DNA of 64,000 nucleotides from positions 2,604,001-2,668,000 of the forward strand of contig NZ_CP028913.1 of assembly GCF_003070885.1 (NCBI RefSeq), written 5' to 3'. Below are positions 50,988 through 59,584 of this stretch, piece by piece; the first letter of the stretch is position 1, and the number at the start of each line of letters is the position of its first letter. The notes beneath the pieces are model-generated. The model searched no databases. It was not told the origin of the DNA and saw only the letters and a program-made list of their open reading frames with translations. This DNA is from Agromyces badenianii (lineage in GTDB: Bacteria; Actinomycetota; Actinomycetes; Actinomycetales; Microbacteriaceae). A program made the position numbers and the translations under genes.

Positions 50988-51110
50988 CGCCTGCGCTGTT
51001 CACGCCGACCGACTCGAACGTCTCCACCGCATCGAGGATGCACCGCCGCGCGGCGCAGCGCTTCCGTCGATGCCTCGAGTACGAGGTTGCCATGCCCTGC
51101 CCCGCTCTGT
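50988..51110 (-). pseudogene. Internal fragment of a TPM-tail coiled-coil gene
   Basis: On the minus strand the DNA encodes NLVLEASTEALRRAAV in one frame and ILDAVETFESVGVN in another. These match NLALEASTESVRRAATLLDA and VETFEVEAL of the intact gene at 54765. The jump from VETFE to VGVN equals an internal deletion relative to the intact copies. It abuts the Nudix stop. Clearly non-functional. Confidence 0.7.
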
Positions 51111-51206
51111 CGCATCGACACTCGCTCGAGCTTGTGATGCCACCCTTTAGCTGACCGATCCCGCCGACGGGGGGGTCGAGTCTCGGCTGTCGAGTCGACG
51201 CGCTGT

Positions 51207-52472
51207 TCACGCCAAAGACACGCGGCGAGCACGCGACCGGTCGCGACCCTGCCACCGGCGCGCATCGTTATCGCGCCGGGCGAGGTGCAGAGCCTCGCTC
51301 GCGAGAGACGCGACACGCAGGGCCATCGCAATCATCTGCTCTCGGTCATCACGCCCCGTGACCTTGACCGTCGCCGCCGAGATGCCGAGCGAGTGGCTGA
51401 GGTCGACGCGGATGCGCTCGGACTCGGCCAGCCGCGTCAGGGCCTCGGCGCCGATCCAGCCCGGGCGACCGACGACGACGTCGCGGGCCATGTCGAGCTG
51501 ACGATCCGCGGCCTCGATCGCACGGCGCACCTGGGTCATCGAAGGAACCGGATGCGTGGCACGCTCGCGGGCCGCCGCGGTCGCGGCATCCAGCACCGCG
51601 TGCGCCTCGCGCAATCGGCGCAAGTGCGCGAACGGGTCGGTGTTGACGCCGACCGCCGGGAGGGAGGCGAGCGCCGCCTGCAGCTCGGCGATCGCGTTCG
51701 CGACGCCGCGGGAGCGGGGCTCCTCGAGCGCGACGGCGAGGTCCCGACGGGATGCCTCGACGATTGCAGCCAGCGTGGCCTCCGCTCGCAACGCCTCGAC
51801 CTCGAAGGTCTCCACCGCATCGAGCAGGGTCGCTGCTCGCCGCACCGCTTGCGTAGACGCCTCGAGCGCGAGGTGGGCCTGCTCGCGCCGCCCGGCCTCA
51901 CGCCGTCGCTCGGCCACGCCCACGCTGTGCTCGGCGAATCCGAGCAGCTGCTCGGCCTCTGTGGGGTGGGCCTCCACATGGGTGAGCGCCTCTCGCGCAT
52001 AGCGGGCGGCAAGCCGTTCGATGGTCTCGCGCGCGTCAGGGATGCGGGTGCGCAGGTGCGCGGCATCCGCTCGCACGCCGGCGATGATCTCGGGAGCCTG
52101 CCGCGCTCGCGCGACCCGGTCGGCGAGCGCGGAGGCCTGCTCATCGAGTGCGTGCTCGGCCCGCTCGCACAGCTGGAGGATGCGCACGTTGCGCGCCCGC
52201 ACCTCGTCGGCAGTGCCGGGGATCGCATCGTGATTGAGCCGGTTCAACCGGAACGCGTCACCCAGGCTCCTGCGCGCTGAGACCAGCGCCGCTGCCGCCA
52301 TCGCGGTCGACGCGGAACCCAGCTCCGCCTCGGCGAAGCCGAGCTCGTCGGAGGTGACCCGGATGCGCTCGTCGGCGGCGAGCAGGGCGGATGCAGCCCG
52401 CTTCGCCAGCTCGGCGTCGTGGACTTCGAGTTCGTGCGCACCGAGTCGGCGCCTGACCTTGAACCCGGCCAT
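51207..52472 (-). CDS. Coiled-coil protein related to the C-terminal tails of TPM-domain proteins (copy A)
   Basis: A 421-residue, almost wholly alpha-helical protein rich in Ala, Glu and Arg. It reads DELGFAEAELGSASTAMAAA near the N-terminus and LGDAFRLNRLNHDAIPGTAD after it. These elements resemble the long C-terminal extensions of actinobacterial TPM-domain (PF04536) proteins, but no TPM domain or signal peptide is present. The C-terminus lacks the Gly-rich end found in copy B. TAGGAT lies six bases before the ATG. Function is unknown. Confidence 0.75.
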   Translation of the reverse strand: MAGFKVRRRLGAHELEVHDAELAKRAASALLAADERIRVTSDELGFAEAELGSASTAMAAAALVSARRSLGDAFRLNRLNHDAIPGTADEVRARNVRILQLCERAEHALDEQASALADRVARARQAPEIIAGVRADAAHLRTRIPDARETIERLAARYAREALTHVEAHPTEAEQLLGFAEHSVGVAERRREAGRREQAHLALEASTQAVRRAATLLDAVETFEVEALRAEATLAAIVEASRRDLAVALEEPRSRGVANAIAELQAALASLPAVGVNTDPFAHLRRLREAHAVLDAATAAARERATHPVPSMTQVRRAIEAADRQLDMARDVVVGRPGWIGAEALTRLAESERIRVDLSHSLGISAATVKVTGRDDREQMIAMALRVASLASEALHLARRDNDARRWQGRDRSRARRVSLA

Positions 52473-52568
52473 GCTCCGATCCTATGTTCGCCGCTCGGCG
52501 CCCGCTACGGACCGGGGAAACCGCGATCGACCAGTGCGGTGCGCCGCCCGCTCTGTCACCATCGAGAT

Positions 52569-53723
52569 ATGAGCGACCCGACGAGGGCGCCCGCCGGGTG
52601 GTACGAAGACGGAACCGGCGGGCGGCGGTACTGGGACGGCGACGCCTGGACGCAGTATGTGGCGCCCGGCCCCGAGACCGTGCCGCCGTCGCAGCTCGGG
52701 CCCGAGACGGCGGCCACCGAGGTCTTGCCGACGGGCGGTGACGGCCCGACGATTCCGTTCGTGTGGGGGTCGCAGGGGTCGGATGCCGCGGGGTACGACT
52801 CCGGCGACGCCGCGACCACCCCGTACGCGGCGACCACGCAGGCCGCTCCGGCCGCTCCGTACGCCGCGACCGCGCCGACCACCCCGTACGCCGTCGCGCT
52901 CGGGCACCCCGATGCGACGACGCAGAGCTACGGCGCACCTTCGACGACGGTGCTGCCGGGGCATCCGTTCACCGAGCCGTCGAGCCCCGGGCCGAACGTA
53001 GTGGGCATCATCGCACTCGTGATCGCCGTCGTGGGGCTCGTGTTCGCGTTCATCCCCGCCGTGAGCGGCGTCGCCTGGATCCTGGTGGGCGTCGCGTTCG
53101 TGCTCTCGATCATCGGCTTGTTCGTGCGCGGTGTGAAGTGGCCTGCGGTCACGGGGCTCGTCGTGTCGATCATCGCCGCGGTCGTCGGGCTCGTGATGTT
53201 CGTCGCCTTCCTCATCGGGTCGGTCGGCAACGCGATCGACGACATCGACGAGGCGATTCCCGACGTGCCGGCGCTTCCGCTACCCGAGCCCGAGCCCCAG
53301 CAACCCGAGGCGCCCGTCGCGGGCGAGCTCGCATTCGGCGAGACGATGACCTGGGACGATGGCGTCGCGCTCACGGTCTCTGCGCCCGAGCCGTACACCC
53401 CGAGCGACTTCGCGGTCGGCGCGACGCAGGCGAACCACGTCGTGTTCACCCTGACGATCACCAACAACTCGACGGCGGATCTACAGGCCCTGCCGCTCCC
53501 GACCGTATCGTCGGGCGATCAGAGCGTGAGCCAGATCTTCGATATCGGCAGCGAGGTCTTCGCCTCAGGCGACGACGTCGGCTTCCCTCCGGCCACCGCG
53601 ATCGAGCCGGGCGCATCCGTCAGCTGGCGGGCCGCCTGGTCGGTCGACGACCCGAGCTCCCTTACGATGCAGGCCGCGCCGAGTCTCCTGTATCCGGCCG
53701 CGACCTTCACGAACGCACCGTAG
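52569..53723 (+). CDS. DUF2510-domain membrane protein with C-terminal extracytoplasmic domain
   Basis: A 384-residue protein. The N-terminal DUF2510 motif is PAGWYEDGTGGRRYWDGDAW. A low-complexity Ala/Thr/Pro/Tyr stretch with repeated TTPYA-like units follows to about residue 140. Three to four hydrophobic helices lie at 145-225 (VVGIIALVIAVVGLVFAF first). An acidic Pro/Glu linker and a beta-rich DUF4352-like domain (GDGVALTVSAPEPY region) end the protein. It probably sits in the membrane with the last domain outside. Its function is unknown. Confidence 0.85.
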   Translation: MSDPTRAPAGWYEDGTGGRRYWDGDAWTQYVAPGPETVPPSQLGPETAATEVLPTGGDGPTIPFVWGSQGSDAAGYDSGDAATTPYAATTQAAPAAPYAATAPTTPYAVALGHPDATTQSYGAPSTTVLPGHPFTEPSSPGPNVVGIIALVIAVVGLVFAFIPAVSGVAWILVGVAFVLSIIGLFVRGVKWPAVTGLVVSIIAAVVGLVMFVAFLIGSVGNAIDDIDEAIPDVPALPLPEPEPQQPEAPVAGELAFGETMTWDDGVALTVSAPEPYTPSDFAVGATQANHVVFTLTITNNSTADLQALPLPTVSSGDQSVSQIFDIGSEVFASGDDVGFPPATAIEPGASVSWRAAWSVDDPSSLTMQAAPSLLYPAATFTNAP

Positions 53724-53737
53724 CGAGCGTTCCCGGC

Positions 53738-54688
53738 TTATTCGACCGCGCGCTCCCGGTTCGACGGCTCGGTGCCCGGCTCTGCGCCGACCGCCTCCGG
53801 CCCCGCCGGTGCGTCGGGCGCGGTCGGTTCGAGTCGACGGCGCGTCACGAGGAACGAGCCGAGCAGCACGAAGACGAACCCGACGATCGTCCACACGGTG
53901 ATGCGCTCCCCGAGCACCAACACGCCGGCGGCGACGGCCACGGCCGGGTTCACGTAGGTGATCGTCGTCGCCTTGACCGGCCCGATCTCCGCGATCAACC
54001 CGACCATGAGCAGGAACGCGAGGGCGCTGCAGACCACGGCGAGCACGATGATCGACACGATCACCGCGGGGGACGGCATCTCGGTCGGCCAGCCGCCGGT
54101 GAACAGCACGAACGGGATGTAGATGACGGCGGTGGCCGCCAGCGACACGGCGACGACCCCGACGCCCGGCAGGTCCGACATCCACCGTGCCAGGATCGCC
54201 GGACCCAGCGCGTAGCCGACGACCACGACGGCGATCTCGGCGACAGCCCCGAGGTCGGACCCCGCGACATCCAGTCCCACCAGGGCCGCGACACCGAGCA
54301 TGCCGAGCGCGATGCCCAGCCAGTTGACACGCGAGAGCCGAGCAGGCCGGCCCATCGCGAACGCGACGGCGACACCGGCGAGCGGCACGGCGGCGAGCAG
54401 CAGTCCAGCGGTCGAACTCGGCAGGCGCTGCTCGGCCGAACTGAGGAAGTACCACGGCAGCACGATCTCGACGATCGTGTAGGCGAGCATCGGCTTCCAC
54501 CGCCGCACCACCGTCACCACCTCGCGCCGGAAGAACGCGAGCGGCATCAGCAGGATGGCCGCGAGACCCGCCCGCGCGAGCACCACCATCCCAGGCTCTA
54601 GCTCGCCCACCGCCACCTTGATGAAGAGGTAGGGGATGCCCCAGGCGATGCCGAGCGAAACGAACAGGATGAGTCCGCGACGAGTCAC
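53738..54688 (-). CDS. EamA/DMT-superfamily transporter
   Basis: A 316-residue membrane protein with ten predicted helices in two EamA repeats. The first repeat includes WGIPYLFIKVAVGELEPGMV and the second VCSALAFLLMVGLIAEIGPV, with the conserved TYVNPAVAVAAGVLVLGERI. It exports or imports a small metabolite, unspecified. The GTG at 54688 is chosen because CAGAAT lies six bases upstream and the longer in-frame reading is antisense to the TPM-tail gene. A 40-residue Pro/Glu-rich C-terminus is cytosolic. Confidence 0.9.
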   Translation of the reverse strand: MTRRGLILFVSLGIAWGIPYLFIKVAVGELEPGMVVLARAGLAAILLMPLAFFRREVVTVVRRWKPMLAYTIVEIVLPWYFLSSAEQRLPSSTAGLLLAAVPLAGVAVAFAMGRPARLSRVNWLGIALGMLGVAALVGLDVAGSDLGAVAEIAVVVVGYALGPAILARWMSDLPGVGVVAVSLAATAVIYIPFVLFTGGWPTEMPSPAVIVSIIVLAVVCSALAFLLMVGLIAEIGPVKATTITYVNPAVAVAAGVLVLGERITVWTIVGFVFVLLGSFLVTRRRLEPTAPDAPAGPEAVGAEPGTEPSNRERAVE

Positions 54689-54764
54689 TCGCCCATTCTG
54701 ATGGGTGCCGCCGACAGCCGCCGGCGCGGTGCTGCCGAGTGAGCGCGAATTCCTGCCGAGACGG

Positions 54765-56114
54765 TCAGTCGAACATGCCGTCGAGGAGGCCGCCGATGAC
54801 GAGTCCCCCGAGGATTCCGCCCATGACGTCGGATCCGCCGCCGCCGCGTCGACCGCCGCCCCAGCCCTGGCCGCCCCACTGCCCGGGGTCTTGCGGGCGC
54901 GACGAGTCGATGTCTCGCTGCGCGAGCTGCAGCGCTTCAGCCGCGAGGTACGCGACCCGTCGGGCCATCGCCATCGCCTGCTCTCGGTGATCCTCATCGA
55001 TGACGGTGGCGGCGGCCGCTGACGTGCCGAGATAGCGGTCGAGGTCGATGCGGATGCGCTCGGACTCGGCGAGCCGGGTGCGCGCGTCGGCGCCGATCCA
55101 GCCGCGGTGACCGGCGATGACGTCGCGGGCGACCGCGAGCTGCCGGTCGGCGTCGTCGATGGCGTGGCGCACGTGCTCGAGCGGCGGAATCGGGCGCGCC
55201 GCGCGCTCGCGGGCCGCCGCGATCGCGGCATCCAGGCCGGCATTCGCGTCGCGCAACGTGCTCAGCTGGGCGAACGGATCGGTGTTCACACCGCCCGGCG
55301 GAAGGGTGGCGAGAGCGGCTCGAAGCTCGGCGATCGCGGTCGTGACGCCGGGCGTCTGAGGTTCCTTGAGCGCGACGACGAGGTCGCCGCGGGAATCCTC
55401 GACGATCGCCGCCAACGTCGACTCGGCCCGCAGCGCCTCGACCTCGAAGGTCTCCACCGCATCGAGCAGGGTCGCCGCCCGGCGCACCGATTCGGTGGAT
55501 GCCTCGAGCGCGAGGTTGGCCTGCTCGCGCTGCCCGGCCTCACGCCGTCGCTCGGCCACGCTCGCACTGTGCTCGGCGAATCCGAGCAGCTGCTCGGCCT
55601 CGGCGGGGTTGGCCTCCACCTGGGCGAGCGCCTCTCGCGCGTAGCGGGCGGCGAGCCGTTCGACGGTGTCGCGGGCGTGCGGAATGCGGGCGCGGAGGCG
55701 CGCGGCATCCGCTCGCACGCCGGCGATGATCTCGGGAGCCCGGCGCGCTCGCGCGATCTTGTCGGCGAGGGCCGAAGTGCGCTCGTCGAGCACGTCTTGC
55801 GCCCACTCGCACAGCTGCGCGATGCGTGCGTTGCGGCTCCGCAGCTCTTCGGCGGTGTCGGGAATCTCATCGTGATTGAGCTGGTTCAAGCGGAACGCCT
55901 CGCCCAAGTGCTGCCGCACCGCACTGAGTGCCACGCGCAGCTCCGCGGTCGCGTCGGGCCCGAGCTCGGCCTCGGCGAACACGAGTTCGTCGGTGGTGAC
56001 GCGCACTCGCTCGTCGGCGGCGACGAGGGCGGAACCAGCCCGTTTCGCCAGGTCGGCGTCTTGGGCTTGGAGCTCTTGCTCGTCGCGTTTTCGCTTGCCC
56101 CAGAACCCAGCCAT
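54765..56114 (-). CDS. Coiled-coil protein related to the C-terminal tails of TPM-domain proteins (copy B)
   Basis: A 449-residue helical protein, the fullest copy of the family in this window. Shared blocks with copy A include ARAPEIIAGVRADAA-like, RLAARYAREALAQVEANPAE and AEQLLGFAEHSASVAERRRE. The end is Gly-rich and hydrophobic (GGILGGLVIGGLLDGMFD), as seen in TPM-domain proteins. TAAGAT lies six bases before the ATG, a good leaderless promoter. It is unknown whether the protein associates with the membrane. Confidence 0.78.
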   Translation of the reverse strand: MAGFWGKRKRDEQELQAQDADLAKRAGSALVAADERVRVTTDELVFAEAELGPDATAELRVALSAVRQHLGEAFRLNQLNHDEIPDTAEELRSRNARIAQLCEWAQDVLDERTSALADKIARARRAPEIIAGVRADAARLRARIPHARDTVERLAARYAREALAQVEANPAEAEQLLGFAEHSASVAERRREAGQREQANLALEASTESVRRAATLLDAVETFEVEALRAESTLAAIVEDSRGDLVVALKEPQTPGVTTAIAELRAALATLPPGGVNTDPFAQLSTLRDANAGLDAAIAAARERAARPIPPLEHVRHAIDDADRQLAVARDVIAGHRGWIGADARTRLAESERIRIDLDRYLGTSAAAATVIDEDHREQAMAMARRVAYLAAEALQLAQRDIDSSRPQDPGQWGGQGWGGGRRGGGGSDVMGGILGGLVIGGLLDGMFD

Positions 56115-56176
56115 GCCTCGATCTTAAGGCCACCGCTGGGAGGCTGCTGATGCCATTCGCAAGCGACCGGCCAGTT

Positions 56177-56210
56177 CCGTCGAGCGACGCGACGACGCAT
56201 CGCTCGACGG
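56177..56210 (-). terminator. Hairpin downstream of the short HD-domain gene
   Basis: CCGTCGAGCGA pairs with TCGCTCGACGG (11 bp) across a 12-base loop, 34 bases after the HD gene stop on the minus strand. Confidence 0.65.
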
Positions 56211-56243
56211 CTCACCTGGAGCGCGGCAGCTCAGTCACCCGCG

Positions 56244-56765
56244 TCACTCCCCGCCGAGCGCCGCCCGCGCGCGCCGGTACTTCTCCGCAAGCCGCACCTG
56301 CGCGTCGTGACGCAGCCGCCGCACCCGCCACGGCGCGCTGTCGTCATCCAGCGCGGCGAGCTTCACCCGACGCGCCACCGGGTGCCGGCGGATGCGCGCG
56401 TAGTACTCGTCGTCCGAGGCATCCGGAGCGCGGGTGAGCAGCCAGACGATCTCGACGATCTCGAGCAGCACGCCGGCCCCGAGCAGTTCCCGCGCGGTGA
56501 CCCCGGTGTCTTCGAGCACGTCGTGCAGCCATGCCGCCGCAGCCGGCACCGGTTCGGCAACCGGATCGAAACGCTCGGCCACCCGCCCAGGGTGATCGAT
56601 GAACTCGGCGCCGACCAGGTCGAACTGACCGCGGTGCGCGGCGAAGGCGATGCCCTTCGCAAGCTCCACCTGCGAGTCGACGTCCGGCCGAGACTGCGGT
56701 ACAACCGTGTCGGCCGCTGCAGCGGCCGACACGGCGACGCGAATCCTGGTTACGGTCGCATGCAC
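56244..56765 (-). CDS. HD-domain phosphohydrolase-like protein, short form
   Basis: A 173-residue protein with an RSH-type HD domain: LAKGIAFAAHRGQFDLVGAE, then FIDHPGRVAERF and AWLHDVLEDTGVTARELL. The His, His-Asp and Asp residues needed for a metal-dependent phosphohydrolase are present. The synthetase and regulatory domains of RelA/SpoT are absent, so it might act on (p)ppGpp or another nucleotide. The GTG at 56765 follows GGAGG eight bases upstream. The HD domain is about 75% identical to that of the gene at 58027 by my count. Confidence 0.82.
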   Translation of the reverse strand: MHATVTRIRVAVSAAAAADTVVPQSRPDVDSQVELAKGIAFAAHRGQFDLVGAEFIDHPGRVAERFDPVAEPVPAAAAWLHDVLEDTGVTARELLGAGVLLEIVEIVWLLTRAPDASDDEYYARIRRHPVARRVKLAALDDDSAPWRVRRLRHDAQVRLAEKYRRARAALGGE

Positions 56766-57152
56766 CGCGCAAACCTCCGGCTCGACATAGCTGCCCCCAT
56801 CACCACGTCCTGCCGTCGATCCCCGGCGAGCGCGCTCGCCCGGTGCGGGTCGCGCGGGGGGAAAGACCCGAACTCTCCCCCCCACGCCCCACCCATCGCA
56901 TCCACGGCACTCTGACCACGACCGTCCCCCAACGGTGGGTCCACCACGGATGTGATGTTGCTGCTGTGCAGCCACGCAACTCTGTCGCGTGATGGCCACG
57001 CTACGGGGCTGTCGCTCACATGACAACGGCTGAGATTTCAGATAATGAACTGTTCAACCGAGGGCGTTCTCGTGGGCGTGCACAGCGCGCCGGAATACCC
57101 GGTCAGCGGCCGATTCGGCGCATCCAATTCAGCCGGGTTCTCGACAGGGATC
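56766..57152. promoter_or_regulatory. Upstream region of the short HD-domain gene
   Basis: A 387-bp intergenic stretch with no credible gene. Around 57020-57065 it is unusually AT-rich, with small inverted repeats GAAC-A-GTTC and CTGA-GATT-TCAG. On the minus strand TTGAAC and TATCTG could be promoter elements. A nearby IclR gene ends at its edge. Confidence 0.4.
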
Positions 57153-57926
57153 CTACTGAACGATGCGGTCGGCGCCGACCTGCAGCGAGAGCTTCGCGGC
57201 GGCGGCGCGGAGTTCGAGTGCGAGCGCGTCGTTGAGGGCCGCCGAGGCGTGCGTCGGCACCGCGACACCGAGCGACGCCGTGATGCCCCCCGCCCGCACC
57301 GGCACAGCGATGCAGGTGTCGCCGATCGAGTACTCCTCGCGATCGAAGGTCTTCTCGCGCGAGCGCTCGAGCTGGTCGAACAGCACCCGACGGTCGCGAA
57401 TCGTATTCTGCGTGAGTTCGGCGAGCGGATGCCTCGACACATAGTCGAGCCGGTCCTCCTCGGGCAGCACCGCGAGAATCTGCTTTCCGAGCGCCGTCGC
57501 GTGCGCGCTGCTCTGCAGCCCGACCCAGAAGTCGACTCGCGGGTTGAGCTCGACATCGACGATGTCGACGAGCTCGACCTCGCCGTCGTCGAAGCGCGTG
57601 AGGTACGTGGTCAGTCCGAGCTCTTCGCTGACGCCGCGCAACGCCGTGCGCACACGCGAGACGAACACGCCCTGCGGCGACGTATCCCCCTCGCGGAATG
57701 CGGGGAATCGATCGCCGAGCAGCAGCCCGTCGGGTTCACGCGCGAGGTACCCCTCGTGCACGAGCGTGCGCACCAGGTTGTAGGTCGTGCCGTGCGTGAG
57801 CCCGCTCACCGAGGCGAGGGCCTTCACGGGCATCGGTCGCGATGCATTCGCGATGATGTCGACCAAGCGCAGTGCGCGCTGGACGGAACCGATCAACGTC
57901 GGATCCGATTCTCGAGCTCTCGACAT
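57153..57926 (-). CDS. IclR-family transcriptional regulator
   Basis: A 257-residue regulator. The N-terminal winged helix has SVQRALRLVDIIANASRPMP and then ALASVSGLTHGTTYNLVRTL. The effector-binding domain has LGLTTYLTRFDDGEVELVDI, SSAHATALGKQILA, and the ending CIAVPVRAGGITASLGVAVP. The effector is unknown. AAAGGGGGAGCAGCG precedes the ATG at 57926. It lies between two paralogous HD-domain genes on the same strand and could control one or both. Confidence 0.92.
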   Translation of the reverse strand: MSRARESDPTLIGSVQRALRLVDIIANASRPMPVKALASVSGLTHGTTYNLVRTLVHEGYLAREPDGLLLGDRFPAFREGDTSPQGVFVSRVRTALRGVSEELGLTTYLTRFDDGEVELVDIVDVELNPRVDFWVGLQSSAHATALGKQILAVLPEEDRLDYVSRHPLAELTQNTIRDRRVLFDQLERSREKTFDREEYSIGDTCIAVPVRAGGITASLGVAVPTHASAALNDALALELRAAAAKLSLQVGADRIVQ

Positions 57927-58026
57927 CGCTGCTCCCCCTTTGGCACATCGTAGCGCGCGTTCAAGCCGATGAAGCGGCAATCATTCCGCCGCCCATCGCC
58001 CCCCGAGGAATCGCGGTGCGATCAGG

Positions 58027-59223
58027 CTATTCGCCGTCGAGCGCTTCACGTGCATGGCGGTACTTCTCGGCAAGACGCACCTGCTCCTCGTAACCGAGAC
58101 GACGCACCCGCCACGGTGCAGAATTGTCATCGATATCGGCGATTTTCACGCGCCGGGCCACCGGGTGACGACGGATTCGTGCGAAATACTCGTCGTCTGC
58201 GACATCCGGCGTTCGGGTGATCAACTGCACGACCTCGACGATCTCGGGCAGCACGCCCGCCTCGAGCAGCTCCTGCACGGTCACCGAGGTGTCTTCGAGC
58301 ACGTCGTGCAACCACCCCGCGGCCGCCGAAACCGAATCGGTCAGCGGGTCGAATCGCTCGGCCACGCGGCCCGGATGGTCGATGTACTCGGCGCCGACCC
58401 GGTCGACCTGGCCGCGGTGCGCGACGAACGCGATGCCCTTCGCGAGCGACACCTGCGCGGCGGCATCGGCCGCGCGGGTCGAGTCCGGGGCGAGCGCGGC
58501 GGCGCGGGCGGGCGGCGCGGCGTGGGCGGGCACGTGCGTGTGCGCGGCCGGATGCGTCGAGGCGTGCGCCACCGCCGACAGCGCGACGGGCATCGGGGTG
58601 ACATTGGTCGGCATCACGGATGCCTCGGGCTCGACCTGCTCGAACCTGCTCGATCCCATCACCGCGTGGTACTCCTCGGTCGTCTCGTCGTCATCGTCTT
58701 CTTCGTCTTCAGCTTCGGCTTCTTCGTCTTCAGCTTCGGTTCCATCTGGTGGTTCGAGGGCGGCGGCCGTGGTCATTTCGGGCTCGGGCTCGGCCGCTGC
58801 CGCCTCGGCGAGCGGATCGCGCCCGAGCACGGGGCGCACGAAGTTCAGCTCGGCCTGCAGCTCGGCCATCTCGCGCGAGTCGAGCTCGAGCAGCGATCGG
58901 GCGTTGCCCTCACGCCGGCGCACGAAGTAGTCCTCGTCGACCTCGGTCAGGCGCTCGCCGTCGCTCGTCGTGAAGTAGCGGCGCCGTCCGTCATCGGTCA
59001 CCGGGATGATCACCTCGACGAACTCTCCGCTCGGCTCCTCGCTGCACAGGTAGTAGCGCTGCACATCTCGCGGAGAGGGGTGCCTCCCCCACTCCGGTGC
59101 CGGAATCCGCCGCGGGCGCAGCGTGCCTCCGTCGTCGGCGCTGCGGCGACCAGCCCGCGACGCGAGTTCGTCGGCGGACGCACCGAGCCCGGGTAACGGC
59201 TGGTCGTCAGCATGGGTCGTCAC
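58027..59223 (-). CDS. HD-domain protein with N-terminal extension, long form
   Basis: A 398-residue protein. The N-terminal part (residues 1-135) contains QRYYLCSEEPSGEFVEVIIP and RRYFTTSDGERLTEVDEDYF, not recognised. A very acidic linker of Glu/Asp runs of about 35 residues follows, then an Ala/His-rich stretch. The C-terminal 140 residues form an RSH-type HD domain (YIDHPGRVAERF, GWLHDVLEDTSVTVQELL), paralogous to the gene at 56244. The GTG at 59223 follows AGGAGCCCGA. The N-terminal part may target a partner. Function unknown. Confidence 0.8.
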   Translation of the reverse strand: MTTHADDQPLPGLGASADELASRAGRRSADDGGTLRPRRIPAPEWGRHPSPRDVQRYYLCSEEPSGEFVEVIIPVTDDGRRRYFTTSDGERLTEVDEDYFVRRREGNARSLLELDSREMAELQAELNFVRPVLGRDPLAEAAAAEPEPEMTTAAALEPPDGTEAEDEEAEAEDEEDDDDETTEEYHAVMGSSRFEQVEPEASVMPTNVTPMPVALSAVAHASTHPAAHTHVPAHAAPPARAAALAPDSTRAADAAAQVSLAKGIAFVAHRGQVDRVGAEYIDHPGRVAERFDPLTDSVSAAAGWLHDVLEDTSVTVQELLEAGVLPEIVEVVQLITRTPDVADDEYFARIRRHPVARRVKIADIDDNSAPWRVRRLGYEEQVRLAEKYRHAREALDGE

Positions 59224-59373
59224 TCGGGCTCCTGGGCTGCGCACCGACGGTGGGAATTCGACTCGGGCGACGTCGGGTGGGGGTGCCGGTGCGTTCCTCC
59301 GATGGTAGGGCGGTTCGCCGCCGGGCGCATGTCTCACTTGATGCCACCGGCGCTGTCGATGAGTGTGCCGAAC

Positions 59374-59421
59374 GCGATATGCCAGTTCCCCCTCAGTGAT
59401 GAGGGGGAACTGGCATATCGG
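59374..59421. repeat. Perfect 20-bp-arm palindrome in an intergenic region
   Basis: CGATATGCCAGTTCCCCCTC (59375-59394) is followed by AGTGAT and its exact complement at 59401-59420. One more A-T pair closes the loop to GTGA. It lies 152 bp upstream of the long HD-domain gene start and about 165 bp past the stop of the DHFR-like gene. There is no T-run. It could be an operator, a cruciform or a processed hairpin RNA. Confidence 0.85.
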
Positions 59422-59584
59422 ATTCCTGAAGCATGAGCGCGTTTCTGAGCACAAGAGCACATGAGAGCGCGAGTGCATGAGCGCACGTGCGGAAGAGCGG
59501 GCGCGGCATCCGACACCGTTGCCACACGCGGAGCGCCGCGGCATCAGTGATGCCCGCGGAATCCGTGATGCCCGCAGCATCCGC

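Noticed and set aside
54689..55243. N-terminal extension of the EamA transporter reading
   Set aside because: The extra 185 codons are antisense to the TPM-tail gene and low in complexity. The transporter begins naturally at the GTG at 54688.
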